Assembly: GCA_024195585.1 (NCBI GenBank)
Contig: SWBL01000047.1
Location: 140,723 to 204,722, forward strand
Length of the DNA: 64,000 bases
Direction: 5' to 3'
DNA from: Aureobasidium sp. EXF-3400
Lineage: Eukaryota > Ascomycota > Dothideomycetes > Dothideales > Saccotheciaceae
The notes below the pieces were generated by a model. That model was not told the DNA's origin. It saw nothing but the letters and a program-made list of their open reading frames with translations, and made no database searches. Positions 10,460 to 23,500 of this stretch are shown here, in pieces; within the stretch, counting starts at the first letter, position 1; each line of letters starts with the position of its first letter. The translations under genes were made by a program, and so were the position numbers.

Positions 10460-11308
10460 CCGAGTGTTTGATCTAAGCATAAGGAAGTGTGAAAGCCTTC
10501 CAGATGAGAGCTTCACGATGCGTAACCTGTCCTGCAATGAGTTTGGGTCAGCCCGTGAAGAGGTCGAAGGGCTATGCAAAAGAAAATTCATCATTAGTAA
10601 GTTGGACGGTGGTGCTCCCAAAGCCAAAGCTTCTTGATTGAATATCGCGCAGCAATGGCCTAACAGAAAGGACGGGATAGCCGACGCATAGTATACGAGA
10701 AGAGGAACAGGCGCGGCGCTTGGGCATGCTACGATGGAGACGCGGATGGTCGTAACTCATTTGATGATGATAGAGTTCGAAGGCTTGGAAGCGGATCGCG
10801 GGACAAGATGTCTGCATGTATTGGAGCCCCGCATGGAGAGCAAAGATGTATCTTGGGCTGGCACGTTACTCGCGTCTGGTGTTTGCAGGGATGATGGCTC
10901 ATGAACTGTAGTTGTTCGCGTGGCCGCAGCAGATGTTTGTGCCGATGCCATGTTATCTTGGGTGATAAGTGCCGCGATTGCGAGATTGCGGGAGGAAAGA
11001 GGACGGGCGGCAGTTGTTGGTGTTGTCGAAACGAAGCATCATGTGCCCTGTTCCCGAAAGAAGAGGCTGGTTTGCCGTGAGCGGAAGATTCAGAAATGCC
11101 ATGTCTGACTCTGAGTCGGGCCGAGAGATAATGTGGAAGGCGCGTGCGGCGTGCCTGCCATTGTGGAATTCTGGAGAAGTCGCGGGTGTGTGCACAGACC
11201 CATCGGACCTGTGACGACGTTCGGCATCGGATGTTGGCGTTGTTTCATCCGGCTGCTACGTTTACGTGTTCGCATGTGCATGTCCAACCTTCGCGACGAC
11301 AAGACACA

Positions 11309-13876
11309 ATGAGGCTCGCTGCCTATGCTGGAACATCTGCGCTGGTGGCAGCCGGTGCTCTGCTGAAGGCTTTCCACCAGCGGCCCAATTTCTATTCGGC
11401 CACAGTCTACCTGTCGCAGAGCAATGCCTGTGTTCTTGTGAGCTGCTGCTTCTGCTATGCCATCAGGACCCCGCTAACTCCGTCACCACCCAGATCCTTA
11501 CTAACCTCGCTCTGGTCACCGCCTGCAGCTTCATCTACGGTCTTCAGCGTCTCTTCTACGGTCCTCTTCGTCCCATTGAAATCGAGCATCTCTCGGAAAA
11601 GGCCTGGTATGCCGTTCTCGACACCCTCTTGGCTATGCCCTCGCTCAGGGACGAGGTCGGAGGATGGATGCTCGCCGTCTTTGTTCTTCTACTAGCTGGT
11701 AAGGTCTGGAGTTGGATCGGTGAAGGCCGCGTCGATATTCTCGAACAACAACCCCCACAAAACCCTCGTCTCTTCCACGCACGACTTGCTTCATCGCTAC
11801 TCGTATCCACCGCATTCAGTGCCGCCATGCTGAAATACTGCATCGCTACCGTCAAGGATGACCCTCGCCCCGGCATGATGGTCATCTTCACCTTCGAATT
11901 CGCCATTCTTTTGATCTTCTCTCTATTCACCCTCCTACGTTATGTGCTGGCTCTGACAGAGGCACGTGTGCTGAAGCAACAAACAAAAGCCAAGATGGAC
12001 GAAAGGCGAGCAGAGATCCGTGCAGAAAGAGAACGTCTGGAGCGAGAGCGAGAGCGTGAAGGATCAACAGATCCAGAGAGTCTGCCTCCTCTACCCAGCG
12101 AAGAAGATGTGGATGAAAACGAGATCGATGTTCCAGGCTGGGAGGAAAAGCGTCGTTGGTTGTTTGGCCTCGAGCTTGCCACAGGTCAGTCACTCTTGTT
12201 TCGGTCTGGGCCATCAAGACTAACCATACGCAGACTTCATCAAGCTCATCGTCTACACTGTTTTCTTCGGAATCTCCTTGACTTTCATGGGACTGCCCAT
12301 GCATATTATTCGCGACGTCTATCTGACCTTTGCATCATTCGTCAAGCGTGTCCAGGACTACAACAACTATCGCAAGGCCACCCAGAACATGAATAGTCGA
12401 TACCCAGATGCTACCAGCGAAGAGCTGGCCAACGACAACACTTGCATTGTCTGCAGAGAAGTTATGGTGCCATGGAGTCAACCCGATGCTGCAGGACAAG
12501 CCCGTAGACCCAGTCTTATAAATGAGGGTATGCGCGCGAAGAAATTACCGTGCGGTCACATCCTCCATCTGCGCTGCCTCAAGGCTTGGCTCGAACGCCA
12601 ACAGGCTTGCCCAACCTGCCGCCGCCCTGTCATTCCTACTGGCACCTCTTCTACTGATCGCGCAGGAGCCGGAAACCAAAACGCAAATGGTGATGCTAAT
12701 GGAGGCGCGCAACAAGGGGCCAACGCTCCAGCTGGTGCTCCTAATGCCGGCAATGGCAATGCAAACCGTCCAGCTCAGCCGAGACTGCGTATGCTCAATC
12801 TTGGCCCAATCCGGATTGGTGTCTACAACGGTCCTGCCAACCGCGTACAAGATGCTTTGAACCAAAGACGCGCCCAGGAAAATGGTAATGCCGCTGGAAC
12901 AGCAACACCAACAGTGACTCCAGGATTTGGAGCAATGGCTGGAACAAGATCGATGGACACTCAGTTTCAGCTTCTTCAAGTTGAGGAGCGCCTGCTTCAA
13001 GAAACTCGTCGCTTGCAGATTGAGCAAGCCCAACTTGCGACGGTTCGTGCTTTGGAAGCAGAATTAGCAAGACTCCGCGCCTATTACAGCAACAACCAGG
13101 CTGGAAATGGTGTTACTGGTCCTCCGGTTGGTATAAGGTCGGCGACGCCTAGTCTCTTCCCAGCTCCTACCAACATGACGGGACGTGGCGCTGGTTTTGC
13201 ACAACCACAAGTGTTCCAACCTGGTCCGGGGCAAGCACCCATGATGCAGGGTCACGAAGGATTGCCGCCTGGTCTTGTTTTGCCTGAAGGCTGGACCTTG
13301 ACGCCTCTTAATAGAGTCGAAGGTACTTCACAGCTTGGTGGTGTTGCCTCGCAGCCCCCGGTGCCTACGCCCACCATCGCAGTCCCGGCGACTGAAGCTC
13401 CAGCTCCACGGGAGCAAACAGAGGAACCCACAACTTCAGGCACCACCGAAACTCCCACCGTCAATCAATCGACCGAGCAGAGTCACAATGCCCAAGAAGA
13501 AGCGCCCGAGGTAGAATCCTCTAGTCACAACGAGGAGCTCTCTTCGTTGCTGCCTTCACAGGCTCCCTCCTCATCGACTCAGTCCGAACAGCCAGAGCCT
13601 CCAAGTGTAAACGATCAAGTCGACTTGGATGAAAAACGCCCTGTTGAGCATCCCGTAGAGACCTCGTTGGGAGCCCCGGCACAACCGAGCTCTAGCTTAC
13701 CGACAACTCGATCTAACGGATCGGGAGAAAGCTCAAGCTGGAACTTTGACAATGTCGACAACGCCGAAGCTGAATCCAGCACGCAGCAAACAGACCCTGA
13801 GGAGCAGCCCAAAGCAGTTGACAAGGGCAAAGGCAGAGCAGTGACTGTGGAGGATATCGCGGATGCGGAACAGTAG
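11309..13876 (+). CDS. HRD1: ERAD RING E3 ubiquitin ligase Hrd1
   Basis: Exons 11309-11437, 11494-12184 and 12234-13876 give 820 aa. Hrd1 is the endoplasmic-reticulum membrane E3 that ubiquitinates and retrotranslocates misfolded proteins. The N-terminal ~320 residues contain several hydrophobic segments, starting [19 protein letters not shown] and including [19 protein letters not shown] and [18 protein letters not shown] charged Arg/Glu-rich loop separates the last segments. A RING-H2 domain spans about residues 344-402, from CIVC through [12 protein letters not shown] to CPTCRRP, with a ~20-residue insertion between the first and second metal pairs. The remaining ~400 residues are low-complexity Gln/Pro/Ser/Glu-rich, normal for filamentous fungi. 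Confidence 0.92.
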
Positions 13877-14250
13877 ACGGAAAACTTTCATTGTTTATAT
13901 CATTGATGATCATGGCATCAAAACAAAGGCATAGGGCGGGCATAGCGAGGCGTTTTCTTTTGGAAGCCGTATCAAGGCTTGGTATTCTCGTTAAAGCCAA
14001 CCACGACCGGCGCAATTCTACATTCGTTGTACAGAGATTACCATCTTTCCACATGAACCTGTATGTGACTTTTGCTGTACTTCGGAGTTCCGTGCGCCTG
14101 GATGAAGCCTTGCAAGTTGAAATCGCTACAGTGGTTACAAACGCCCCGATACAAGGATATCCAGAGAAGCATAATTCAGCAGTGCAAATGGTGATATGAT
14201 ACAGTGGTATACAAGAGAAGCAAAAGAGAAAAAGGCGCTCCGCTGGGTGC
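13877..14250. other. Convergent 3' region, HRD1 / mL49
   Basis: 374 bp between two gene ends. No gene seen. Confidence 0.5.
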
Positions 14251-14887
14251 TTAGAAGTTGCGGGCCTTGAGGAAAGCCTCTATCCGCGGCTTGTGCCAGC
14301 CCTTGATCATGACATGGTTTGTGAGTCTGTTGATGACACACTCAGCCTCGGGAACACCGAGTTCGATCTGAAGAGCATCGCGTAGAACATCAATGCTTCC
14401 GTCAATCTTCTTGACGCGGGTCAAGCGCATGTTGCCGCCGCGTTTCCTCAAAGTATAGATGGGCAGTTCGTTGGAAGGTGTCCTGGTGACAAAGTATGGG
14501 AGGTTGGGAGCGATTTCTGACTCTGGCAGGGCAGGTGCTTCGGAAACGGGAAGGTCCTTTTGAGGTTGGCGGTCGGGGTAGTTGCGGAGCTTTGTTGGTT
14601 GCGAGGTGCGGTGTGAGGCGTGTGATACGAGGGGTCGCGGGATGGACTTGAGCGAAGTGGGAGGGTATGATGGAGAAGCAGTACGCGAGGCGACGAGGTT
14701 GGGATCCACCGAGGGAGGAGTGTAGACATCTGTAGAAGATTTAGGGCATGTCAGAGTGTGAGAGGTGGGCAAGACACATACCTGATCGGATTGTGGATGT
14801 TGAAAAGCGCAGACATTGGCGCACGGCGACTGAGCGCGGGACGGCCAGAAGGCGTAGTGAAGGCATAACCGGCTGCAAGAACGACAT
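14251..14887 (-). CDS. IMG2: Mitochondrial large-subunit ribosomal protein mL49 (Img2)
   Basis: Two exons, 14887-14782 and 14729-14251, give 194 aa. The N-terminus (MSFLQPVMPSLRLLAVPRS, then basic) looks like a mitochondrial targeting sequence. The C-terminal ~90 residues match the Img2/mL49 domain: PYFVTRTPSNELPIYTLRKR, GGN, then a KGWHKPRIEAFL end. The protein would be a structural part of the mitochondrial 54S subunit. The linker between is Pro/Ser-rich. It shares a 206-bp divergent promoter with eIF3e, pairing a mitochondrial and a cytosolic translation gene. Confidence 0.88.
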
Positions 14888-15093
14888 GATTGTGAAGGGA
14901 TGTGGTGTATTGAGTGGGCAACTTTTCTGTTGCAAGTCGCTGGTCGCAGCTGGATTTTGCCAAGAGTTTGCGGAGAATCGGCGCTTCTCGTGCAACGAGA
15001 AATTCGCCAAAGTGGCAGCGACGACAAGCCAGCGACCAGCAGCGTCACTCACCACCTCGTCGCCCATCCCTATCGCCTCGCGCAAAATCAATC

Positions 15094-16526
15094 ATGGCCG
15101 CTACCGCCGACGCTGCTAAGCAGCAGTCCATCCTGCCCACCTTGATCCCTTACCTCGACCGCCATCTCGTCTTCCCTCTGCTGCAATTCCTCGAGGACCA
15201 GGAAGATGTCGACGAGCCCTCGCTCGAGCACACCAAGCTCAAGTTTGAGCTGCTCAAGCACACCAACATGACCGACTTTGTCGGCGACCTGTTCGCCAAG
15301 ATCAACAACCTGGACGAGCGCCCGGAGGAGTACGTTCAAAAGCGCGACGAGGTTCTCAAGAAGCGCGAGCAGCTGCAGGATGAGTGCTCCAAGATCCAGG
15401 ACCTGCTGGCCGATACCGAAGTTGTCAACAACCTGCGTTCCGACAAGGTCCAGAACTTGAACTACCTCAAGGAGAACCACGGCGTCACTGTCGAGATGGT
15501 CGATGCTTTGTACGAGTTTGGCCAGTTCCAGTACAGCTGCGGTGATTACAACAGCGCCTCTGAGCTGCTTTACCAGTTCCGCATTCTTGTACGCCACGCC
15601 TCTGCCTACATATACAACGCTAGCCATCGACTAACATACTTCTCAGAGCACCGACAACGACAAGGTTTCGGCCGCAACATGGGGTAAACTCGCCTCGGAC
15701 ATTCTTACCACTAACTGGGAATCCGCCATGGAGGAGGTACAAAAGGTTCGCGAGAACATTGACACACGCCTGTTCAGCAACCCCCTGGCCCAACTCGAGC
15801 ACCGCGCCTGGTTGATCCACTGGTCGCTCTTCCCCTTCTTCAACTACGAGCCTGCACGCGACCAGCTCACCGACCTCTTCTTCTCCCCCACATACATCAA
15901 CACCATCCAGACCGCCTGCCCCTGGATCCTTCGTTACCTCGCCGCTGCTGTCATCACCAACCGCAACCGCCCCGCTGGCAAGAACGGCCAGAACTCGTAC
16001 CAGAAACAACTCAAGGACTTGATTCGCATCGTCAGACAAGAAACCTACGAGTACACCGACCCCGTCTGCGAGTTTGTAAAGGCTCTCTACGTCGACTTTG
16101 ACTTCGAGGAGGCTCAGAAGAAGCTCGGCGAGGCCGACGAGATTCTGCGCAGCGATTTCTTCCTTGTCGCTACTAGCGAGGCATTCAAGGATGCTGCCAG
16201 ACACCTCATCTCAGAGTCATACTGCAAAATCCACCAGAGAATAGACATCAAGTACGAGCATTCCGAACAAGCATCCCCTACTTTGAGCCTTCTTACTGAC
16301 ATTGGTTTCTAGGGACCTCTCCAAGCGTCTTGGTCTGTCCGAGGACGAGGGTGAGAAGTGGATCGTCAACCTGATCCGCGACACTCGTGTCGACGCAAAG
16401 ATTGATTACAAGGAGGGTACCGTTGTCATGAACCACCCGCCACAGTCAGTGTACCAGCAGGTCATTGAGAGAACTAAGGGCGGTTTCTTCCGTACCCAGG
16501 TCCTCAGCGCTGCTGTTGCCAGGTAA
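15094..16526 (+). CDS. INT6: Translation initiation factor eIF3 subunit e (Int6)
   Basis: Exons 15094-15588, 15647-16251 and 16313-16526 give 437 aa. The protein is a PCI-domain subunit of the eIF3 complex that brings the 40S ribosome to mRNA. The N-terminus [19 protein letters not shown] is the conserved eIF3e opening. The repeat-rich middle has [20 protein letters not shown], and the C-terminal PCI/winged-helix part includes [20 protein letters not shown] and [18 protein letters not shown]. Length is normal for the family. Codon use is C-rich, as expected of a well-expressed translation gene. Confidence 0.95.
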
Positions 16527-17354
16527 ATCGAGAAGTAATGAAAAGATAAAAACCAGCAGCAGAAATGGATCAAAAAAAGCAGCAAAAGTTTTTTCCAAAT
16601 TCCTCTCTTTTCACGATACCTCGAATTACCTTTTTCTTACATGGCATGAAAAGGGCAAAAAGGAGCCAGAAACATTTCTCGGGGCTGGGGGGTGTCACAA
16701 TACTCTTTTTGTGTTACGATCAAAGCTAGGCGTTTTTATTTTCTTTCAAAGTTTTTGGGAAAGAGGGATTGATCGAATACGCAAGGAGAAGGAAGAGAAG
16801 AGATGTTGAGAGCAAAGAGTTCGATGTCATAAGCGAGCCTTTTGATCTTGACTGATGTGTGTAGAGTTTGATGAATACACGGACATAGACCATCTACATT
16901 TCCCTCTTATCACTTGCAGACCTTCCTTCCCTTATGATTTTGTGAGCATCGTGGGAAGCAGTGTACATATGGACGTGGTGAATGAAGAAACAAGGCCGTC
17001 ACTTCCTGTATCACATGCTTTGCCTATTTCATCGAGTGCCTTGAATTATTCATGCTCATACTCGATGTGCTTACAACAATATTGTTTGCGAGGAGTTCGA
17101 TTGTCTGCTTGATACTGAACTCACACGACCAGATGTGGCGTGGCATTAACGCGCCACAGCTAACGCCACAGTTTCTCCAAAGCGACCACCAAGCCCTTCT
17201 TTTCTCGTCTATTTCATTATCTCCAAGGCACCTACTATAACAAAACTCAAAACCCATCACTATCTGTTGAACCGACTCTACAGCATCGAAACCCTCCTGA
17301 TATACGGCAGGAAATCAAGAGAACGAGACACAAAAGACGACAAGCAGCGAAACA
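16527..17354. other. Intergenic, eIF3e to MDM35
   Basis: 828 bp. Contains A-rich and T-rich runs near 16560-16640 and no credible reading frame; presumably the eIF3e 3'UTR and the MDM35 promoter. Confidence 0.5.
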
Positions 17355-18104
17355 ATGTCGGCATCATTAGCGCCAGAGTGCAATGAAGTCAAGGAGTGAG
17401 TTCTTCTTTTTCCCCTCTCAAACAAATATTTGAATACATGTTCTATCTGTAGAGACACCAGAAGTGCTGAGAAGCAAAACATTGTGGGCTGACTAGTCGG
17501 ATCAAACAGGCGTTACGACAGCTGCTTTTTGAAATGGTATAGCGAGAGTAAGTTCTATGATTCTTTTTCTTTTTTTTCTCTATTTCTCGATTTCTCGTTC
17601 TCTATCATCCTTTTACTTTTTTCTTTCTTTTTTCTTTCTTTTTTCTTGAGTGACTTGGATTTGTCTCATCCTTCTTATCCCCTTGTTGTCCTGTTCTGCA
17701 GCCGAAACAGCTCTTGCTTGCTCCATAATGTCTTTGTTGTTCCGTTGTCGAAGTTAGCAAAAGCAGACAGAGAAAAACGCGCAAAGCCCAAAGACGCATC
17801 AAACCAACTGCAAGACAAGAAAGTAAATATTGTCGTGTGTGGTTGCTAATGTTCATCGAACAGAATACCTCCGCGGCACGGCAACAACAGATGAATGCGA
17901 ACCTCTATTTGCTAAATACAAGCAATGTCTGGGTGTAAGTTTTGCTTCTTTACTCCTACCTTCCACCTTGGAGAACATTCAATATTGACACTAAACGTTT
18001 ACTTACAGCGCGCACTCAAAGAACGAGGCATTGATAAAATGCTCGATGAAGCAAGAGCAGACAACCGCGAGAACGACCTCGAGAACATGAAACCCTCGAA
18101 TTGA
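17355..18104 (+). CDS. MDM35: Mdm35/TRIAP1-family intermembrane-space protein
   Basis: A small gene built from four exons: 17355-17395, 17510-17547, 17864-17934, 18009-18104; spliced length 81 aa. Mdm35 sits in the mitochondrial intermembrane space, pairs with Ups1/Ups2 and carries phospholipids between membranes. The twin CX9C pattern is visible: C9-x9-C19 in CNEVKERYDSC and a second pair in TDECEPLFAKYKQCLG; YDSCFLKWYSEKYLRG is a family hallmark. Intron 2 (17548-17863, 316 nt) is far longer than its neighbours and very pyrimidine-rich. Confidence 0.9.
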
Positions 18105-18460
18105 AAAACGGCGTTGGAGAGATTTCTTGTGCCCTTTGCCAGACCTTTTGTATTCTTACTTCTTTTCTTCTTCTTCTCTCATGATGTGTAGCCGTTCACA
18201 GTATAAAGCATCTCCATTCTCTTCCACGTGATATGATGCAAAGAATCTATGGGACCGTGTCCAGTATCTTGATTTGTAACGAGTCGTACGTAGGAAAGAA
18301 AACTTATAGAGTATTGAAGAACAAGCAGAAAAGCCACTAGAGAGAACCGAGATAGAAACGCCAATCCACCGACCTACCCCGTCTTGTTCCCAACACCATC
18401 CAATTCCGAAAAAAAAACACCTACCCATCCCACCCGAATAATTCACCCGAAGGTGCAGGA
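18105..18460. other. Convergent 3' region, MDM35 / Yop1-like gene
   Basis: 356 bp between gene ends; nothing recognised. Confidence 0.5.
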
Positions 18461-19533
18461 TTAGTCATTCTTCTTCTGTCCGGCAGCAGAATCCTTCTCG
18501 CCGTAGTTGCCCCAGACCCATTTGCTCCAGCTGCCGCTTCTGTCAGGAAGTCTTGGGCTGGGCTTGTTGCTTCCTGTAGGCACATGCTCGTAACCTAGAT
18601 CCTCAAACTCGGTCTCGCTTCTACTTCTATTGAGCAGGCCTTCAGCGGCGGGTCTTAGATAGTCCTGGAGGTTTGGACCGGGCCCATCGTTGGTGGGGTA
18701 GGGTGGAGAAGAGGCTGGGGCGTGCTCGCGAGAGGCTTCATTGTCGAAAGCTTGGAGAAGAGTGCGTAGACGGTCCTTTTGCGTAGAGATGTAGGCGCTG
18801 CGTTCTTCGCCTGACATGTGTGGAGGTACAAGGTTACCACTGGCGCTGAGGTCTTCAGCTTGCGCATCACGAGAACGACTGGCACCACCGGGACCTGCAG
18901 CTTGAGCCATCACATTGCCGAGCATGGAAAACAGGTCGTTGGCACCAGGAGCAGATTGTGAAGATCCAGGACCGCTGTAACCTTCGGGACGAGCAGAAGG
19001 CATGACGAAGCGGTTGTACAGAGCTTGGCTGTAGCTGACCTGTCTGCTGGCGGGAGGAGTAGGACGACGAGGTTGCATACCAAGAAGGTTAACCTTGACC
19101 CACTCGATGCCCTGCTTGAGGTATTGCAGACCGGCTGCTTTCGCTTTCTCATGGCTGTTTGTGATGAAGCGGTCGATTTCGCGCTCGTGCTCGTAAAGGA
19201 AGGGATAGATGTAGTTTTGGTAGACAAAGACGCTACCTTGCTGGCCAGGCAGCACGAGGTAGAGGTGAGCGCCGAGACGGATCCAGGAATAGAAAGGTAC
19301 CCAGCTGAGGATGGGGTAGAGAAAAGATTCAGCGGCGAGGGCAAGTGAGAGGGTGGTCCAGTACATGAGCCATGGTGCTAGCTGAGCCGGGTCTGAGCTG
19401 CGCAGCGCCTTGTAGGATGCGAAGATAGGGAAGAGGATCGAGGTCACCGAGCTGTGACAGGGATGTTAGTGATGTTGCATGGGATTAGGGCATGTCTCTC
19501 ATACGTGAGTATGTCAGCTACGAAGCCAAACAT
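18461..19533 (-). CDS. TB2/DP1/HVA22 (Yop1/REEP) family membrane protein
   Basis: Exon 1 (19533-19505) encodes MFGFVADIL and joins exon 2 (19451-18461); total 339 aa. The first ~120 residues carry the TB2/DP1/HVA22 domain with hairpin-type hydrophobic stretches (PWLMYWTTLSLALAAESFLY and FYSWIRLGAHLYLVLPGQQG) and the FVYQNYIYPFLYEHEREID end. Such proteins bend tubular endoplasmic reticulum. The ~200-residue Ser/Pro/Gly-rich tail is much longer than in yeast Yop1 (180 aa), so this is more likely the second, long-tailed fungal family member. It is divergent from the DUF676 gene. Confidence 0.85.
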
Positions 19534-20519
19534 GGTGAATAGGTGGTGGTTGTGCGAAGCTTAGGTGATGTACGAGTAGAAATAAGGAAAGGTCGCTGGG
19601 TCAGAGGAGAGGTTGACGAATAGCTCAGGCCAGCTGAGACACGACTAGTTGTCAGGATCTTTTGCTTTTCACGGCCACGTTGACTGAAGCGACTAGGCAC
19701 CAAGTTCGGCTTCAGGTCAAGAGTGTGCGTACTGAGGCCTGTATGTAGGGAACCTCTGACGATGCTTCCGAAACCCGCTCAAACGGCCAAGGGCATGTCG
19801 ACTTGCGGCGGGGTAAATCAGTCTACCACCTTATCTCTTATCGTCTTTCACTCTTGGCATCCGCCCCTTCCGTATCCCATGTCAGAACCTCATACCAAAT
19901 GACCGTGATGCACTGCTTCAGAGCACTTTCAAATGTGATGCTTTGGCATCATGTGTATTCTGATACAGTCAACTGTCATACGCTAGCTCGTGAGGGGCGC
20001 GGATCTCTGCACATCTTGGACAAGTTCGCATAGAAGAAATTCATGTCACTCCATCTTCCTTTCGTCTCATGCTTTCTCAAAAACTATGCTACGCTCAAAA
20101 AGCCTGACCGAGCACAGAATCATGATCAACTCGGAAATGCTGCACATGTGGTAGCTGAATAGCTTTACCTGGTCATTGCTAAGTGACGGTCAAGGACGAA
20201 CGGCGGGAGATTGGTGTGGCTGTGCAAGCAGAACAGCCAAAGCGTCACCGGCATCCGGATCAAAACATTTGATGGTGACGGTTGCGACTATGACGAACCA
20301 AGATGAGAAACCGTCTCTTCTTTTGCCCATCTGTACACCTGTAGTTCGTTCACCACGCGTATTACCCACAACCAGTATATCCACAAACATAAACAAAGCC
20401 ATGGCTCTGACAATTGCATCATAAGGTCAGGTGCACACTCTGTATAGACCCGTCACAAGAACAAAGACTCGAGGCCTCTTGGACTGCAGACGGTTCTTGT
20501 CAGTGGTGACGCGACGAGA
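19534..20519. other. Divergent intergenic region
   Basis: 986 bp between the Yop1-like and DUF676 starts. I see no coding frame that looks real. Confidence 0.5.
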
Positions 20520-23500
20520 ATGTTACTTGTCCATCAAGCCGGCAGTGTCAAGGTGGGCGAAGTAGTGCGGTATGTCATGCGACCTTGATGTTCGACGCGT
20601 CGACGTGCGGCTTTCTGACCATTCTATAGATTCACCTTGACCTACACGCCTAGCAACGATCGTATCCTGCCCAGTCCTTCGCATCTGCACTTGAAGATCA
20701 AGAACACTTCGGCCATCCCACTGCGTGCCGCCTACCTCCACGGCCCCTACACCCTACACGTTGCCGCATATCCCGCCTCGTTCAACCCGAATCACAAGGT
20801 CGAGGATCCGCAAAAGGAGGGCGTGCCGGACTTTGAACCACTGCTTAAAGCAGGCTCGAGCTGGTCTACCAAGCTGACTGTTCCCGAGAACATCCGAGAG
20901 ACGGGCAATACTTTCGCCTCTGGCCATCAAACCCGTGCTTCGCAAGATGCACACCGAGACGACAAGAAGGGTCCGCCGAGTGTCACATGGATAATCGAGA
21001 TTGCTTCGCAGGTCTTGTTTTCCAACACTGCCGCCGTCCATTTCGAACTCTTGGTTGGTCGGGATGAAAGAAGCTTAGACCTCGGCTTTGCAGCCGTCGC
21101 TAGCCACGGCCACGGTACTCCTGGACAGATACACGACCACCAGAAAGACAAACGTAGAGACAATGTTGGCCAACAAAAAGGTCTCTATTCGCGTGCTGTC
21201 AAACTCGTCGTCGAGGACACACAAGCCCTCTGGGACAAGCCCGCTCTGCCTTCCAACGATGCTCGCAAAGACATTAAGTCTTCTAAGGAATCGTTCCGTA
21301 AGTCTAGAGAGACGAAAACCAGCATCGACGAGGCCAAAGACAACGTCCCCAAGAAAAAGAAGAAAATCCATCTAGTTGTTCTCACCCATGGTCTTCACAG
21401 CAACATCGGCGCCGACATGCTTTACATGAAAGAAAGTATAGATGCAACTGTCAGACAAGCAAGGATCGATGCAAGAAACAGGAAGGCTGCCTACAAGAAG
21501 TCACAGAACAAACCTTCCTCTTCAGCAGACCAGCAAGATCAGCCGACTGACGACAAGCCCAATGAACAAGCCACAACTGCACCTCTATCAGGAGGCCAAG
21601 AAGATCTCGATGATGATGGCGATGACGATGAAGAACAAGTCATTGTGCGTGGCTTCAGCGGCAATGCTGTCAAGACCGAGAAAGGCATCCAATACCTTGG
21701 AAAGCGATTGGCCAAGTTTGTGCTAAATTTTACTTACCCCGATCAACCATTTCAACCAGTCAAAAAATCCATGACAAGATCCTTTACCGACCAGTTCAAA
21801 TCTCAGGCCACTAAGAATGCCAGAGATGGCGAACCTGCGCATCATGGAAGCAGCATCCACCACGACGACAGCAATAGCGAAGAGCTCCCCTACACCTTTA
21901 CTAGCATCAGCTTCATTGGACATAGTCTTGGTGGTTTGATTCAAACATATGCGGTTGCTTATATCCAAAAGCATGCGCCGCATTTCTTTGAACAGATTCA
22001 CCCTATCAATTTCGTTTGTATGGCTTCTCCTATGCTTGGATTGAGTAATGAGAATCCCATGTACGTAAAGTTCGCCTTGGATTTTGGCCTTGTTGGACGT
22101 ACTGGACAAGATCTCGGTCTGACGTGGCGCGCTCCAAACATTGCAAAGTCTGGCTGGAACGCTATGATGGGAGGATTCGGAGCTGGTTCAAAAGAAGAGC
22201 ATCAGGAAGACCCAGGAGCAAAGCCTCTCTTGCGTATTCTGCATACCGGCCCTGCTCATACAGTCTTGCGCATGTTCCGCAACAGAACTGTGTATTCAAA
22301 CGTCGTCAATGATGGTATCGTACCACTGCGGACTAGTTGTTTGCTGTTCCTCGATTGGGGCGGTCTTGGTAAGGTGGACAAGGCACGTCGCGAGAACGGT
22401 CTGATAGGTACATTGGCCGAGTTTGGATGGGCTGAGCTTACTGGCGCCAACGCTTTGCCTAAAGCGCTCAGAAATAATGGTGTAGGAAGCGTCGCTGGGA
22501 CTGAAGATGAAGGGTCGGGTGCTGACACACCAACTGGAAAACAAGGCGACGATGTTCCCCAACCGCCTACAGAAGCGACGGCAGATGACAATCGCGACTC
22601 TACAACTTCTGCTACCGAACCTACTTCGGGTCAATTCTTGAGACTCCACGATCGTGGAAGTGCAGACACTTCGACGCATGCAGCAAACCACAGCGGCGGA
22701 CTTTTGAATGGATTCTTCAACTTTTTCCGTCCTGCACCCTCACCTGAGCGTCCATCCTCAAAAACCATCAAGGCAGTCCGTCGTGGTCAAACTGTCGATG
22801 TGCGAGCCAACGATGAAGATGAAGACGCGCAACTGGACGAAGGCATTCAACGAAGAACTCGCCGGAACAGTAGAGGTACGACAGACAACCCAACGATGAG
22901 GCCAAGCAAGCGTCCGGTTGCAACACGCGGCGGATCTATGAACTCCAATCCCGACACACAAGCACCTCCAAGCACATCCATCTTTGAGGCAGCTAGCGAT
23001 ATTCTTCACCCGCCTATTCCATCCACAACCTGGCTCATCGACCCAGCATCTCGCGAGCGTACCATATTCCACGACAGAATTTACCATCCCGAGGACATCC
23101 CACCACCTCCTGTAAAGCGTCCTAGTAGACTTTCGCGCTCGTTCTCTTCCGACTCTGCAACGTTGAGAACATCTCAGTCTCGTGATGACACGGCTTCGAT
23201 TGATCTGGGAAATATGAAGGTCGAGGAAAAGATCGCTCGAGCATACCACAAAGATTTATCTTGGCGAAAGGTCTTGGTGCGTCTTGAGCCAGATGCACAC
23301 AACAACATGATTGTGCGAAGGATGTTTGCAAATGCATATGGCTGGCCTGTGGTCAAACATCTGTGTGACACGCACTTTGGAGACACCTTCACTGCGACTA
23401 CGAGAGACGAAGACGAGCCAGCTGTCGATCGTGCTAAAGATTATTCAAAGGCTGATCATGGAGCCGGCGAAGAGGTCCAAGGTCAAAATGAGCGAAAGCC

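Larger units (their letters stand above)
10069..11308. other. Divergent promoter region, fructosyltransferase / HRD1
   Basis: 1.24 kb with no credible gene. Contains the TATA box and CreA-like sites of the GH32 gene and a dinucleotide repeat at 10441-10459. Confidence 0.5.

Noticed and set aside
10953..11377. Overlapping frames upstream of HRD1
   Set aside because: Compositions look random, frames overlap on both strands, and none has a domain; treated as promoter.
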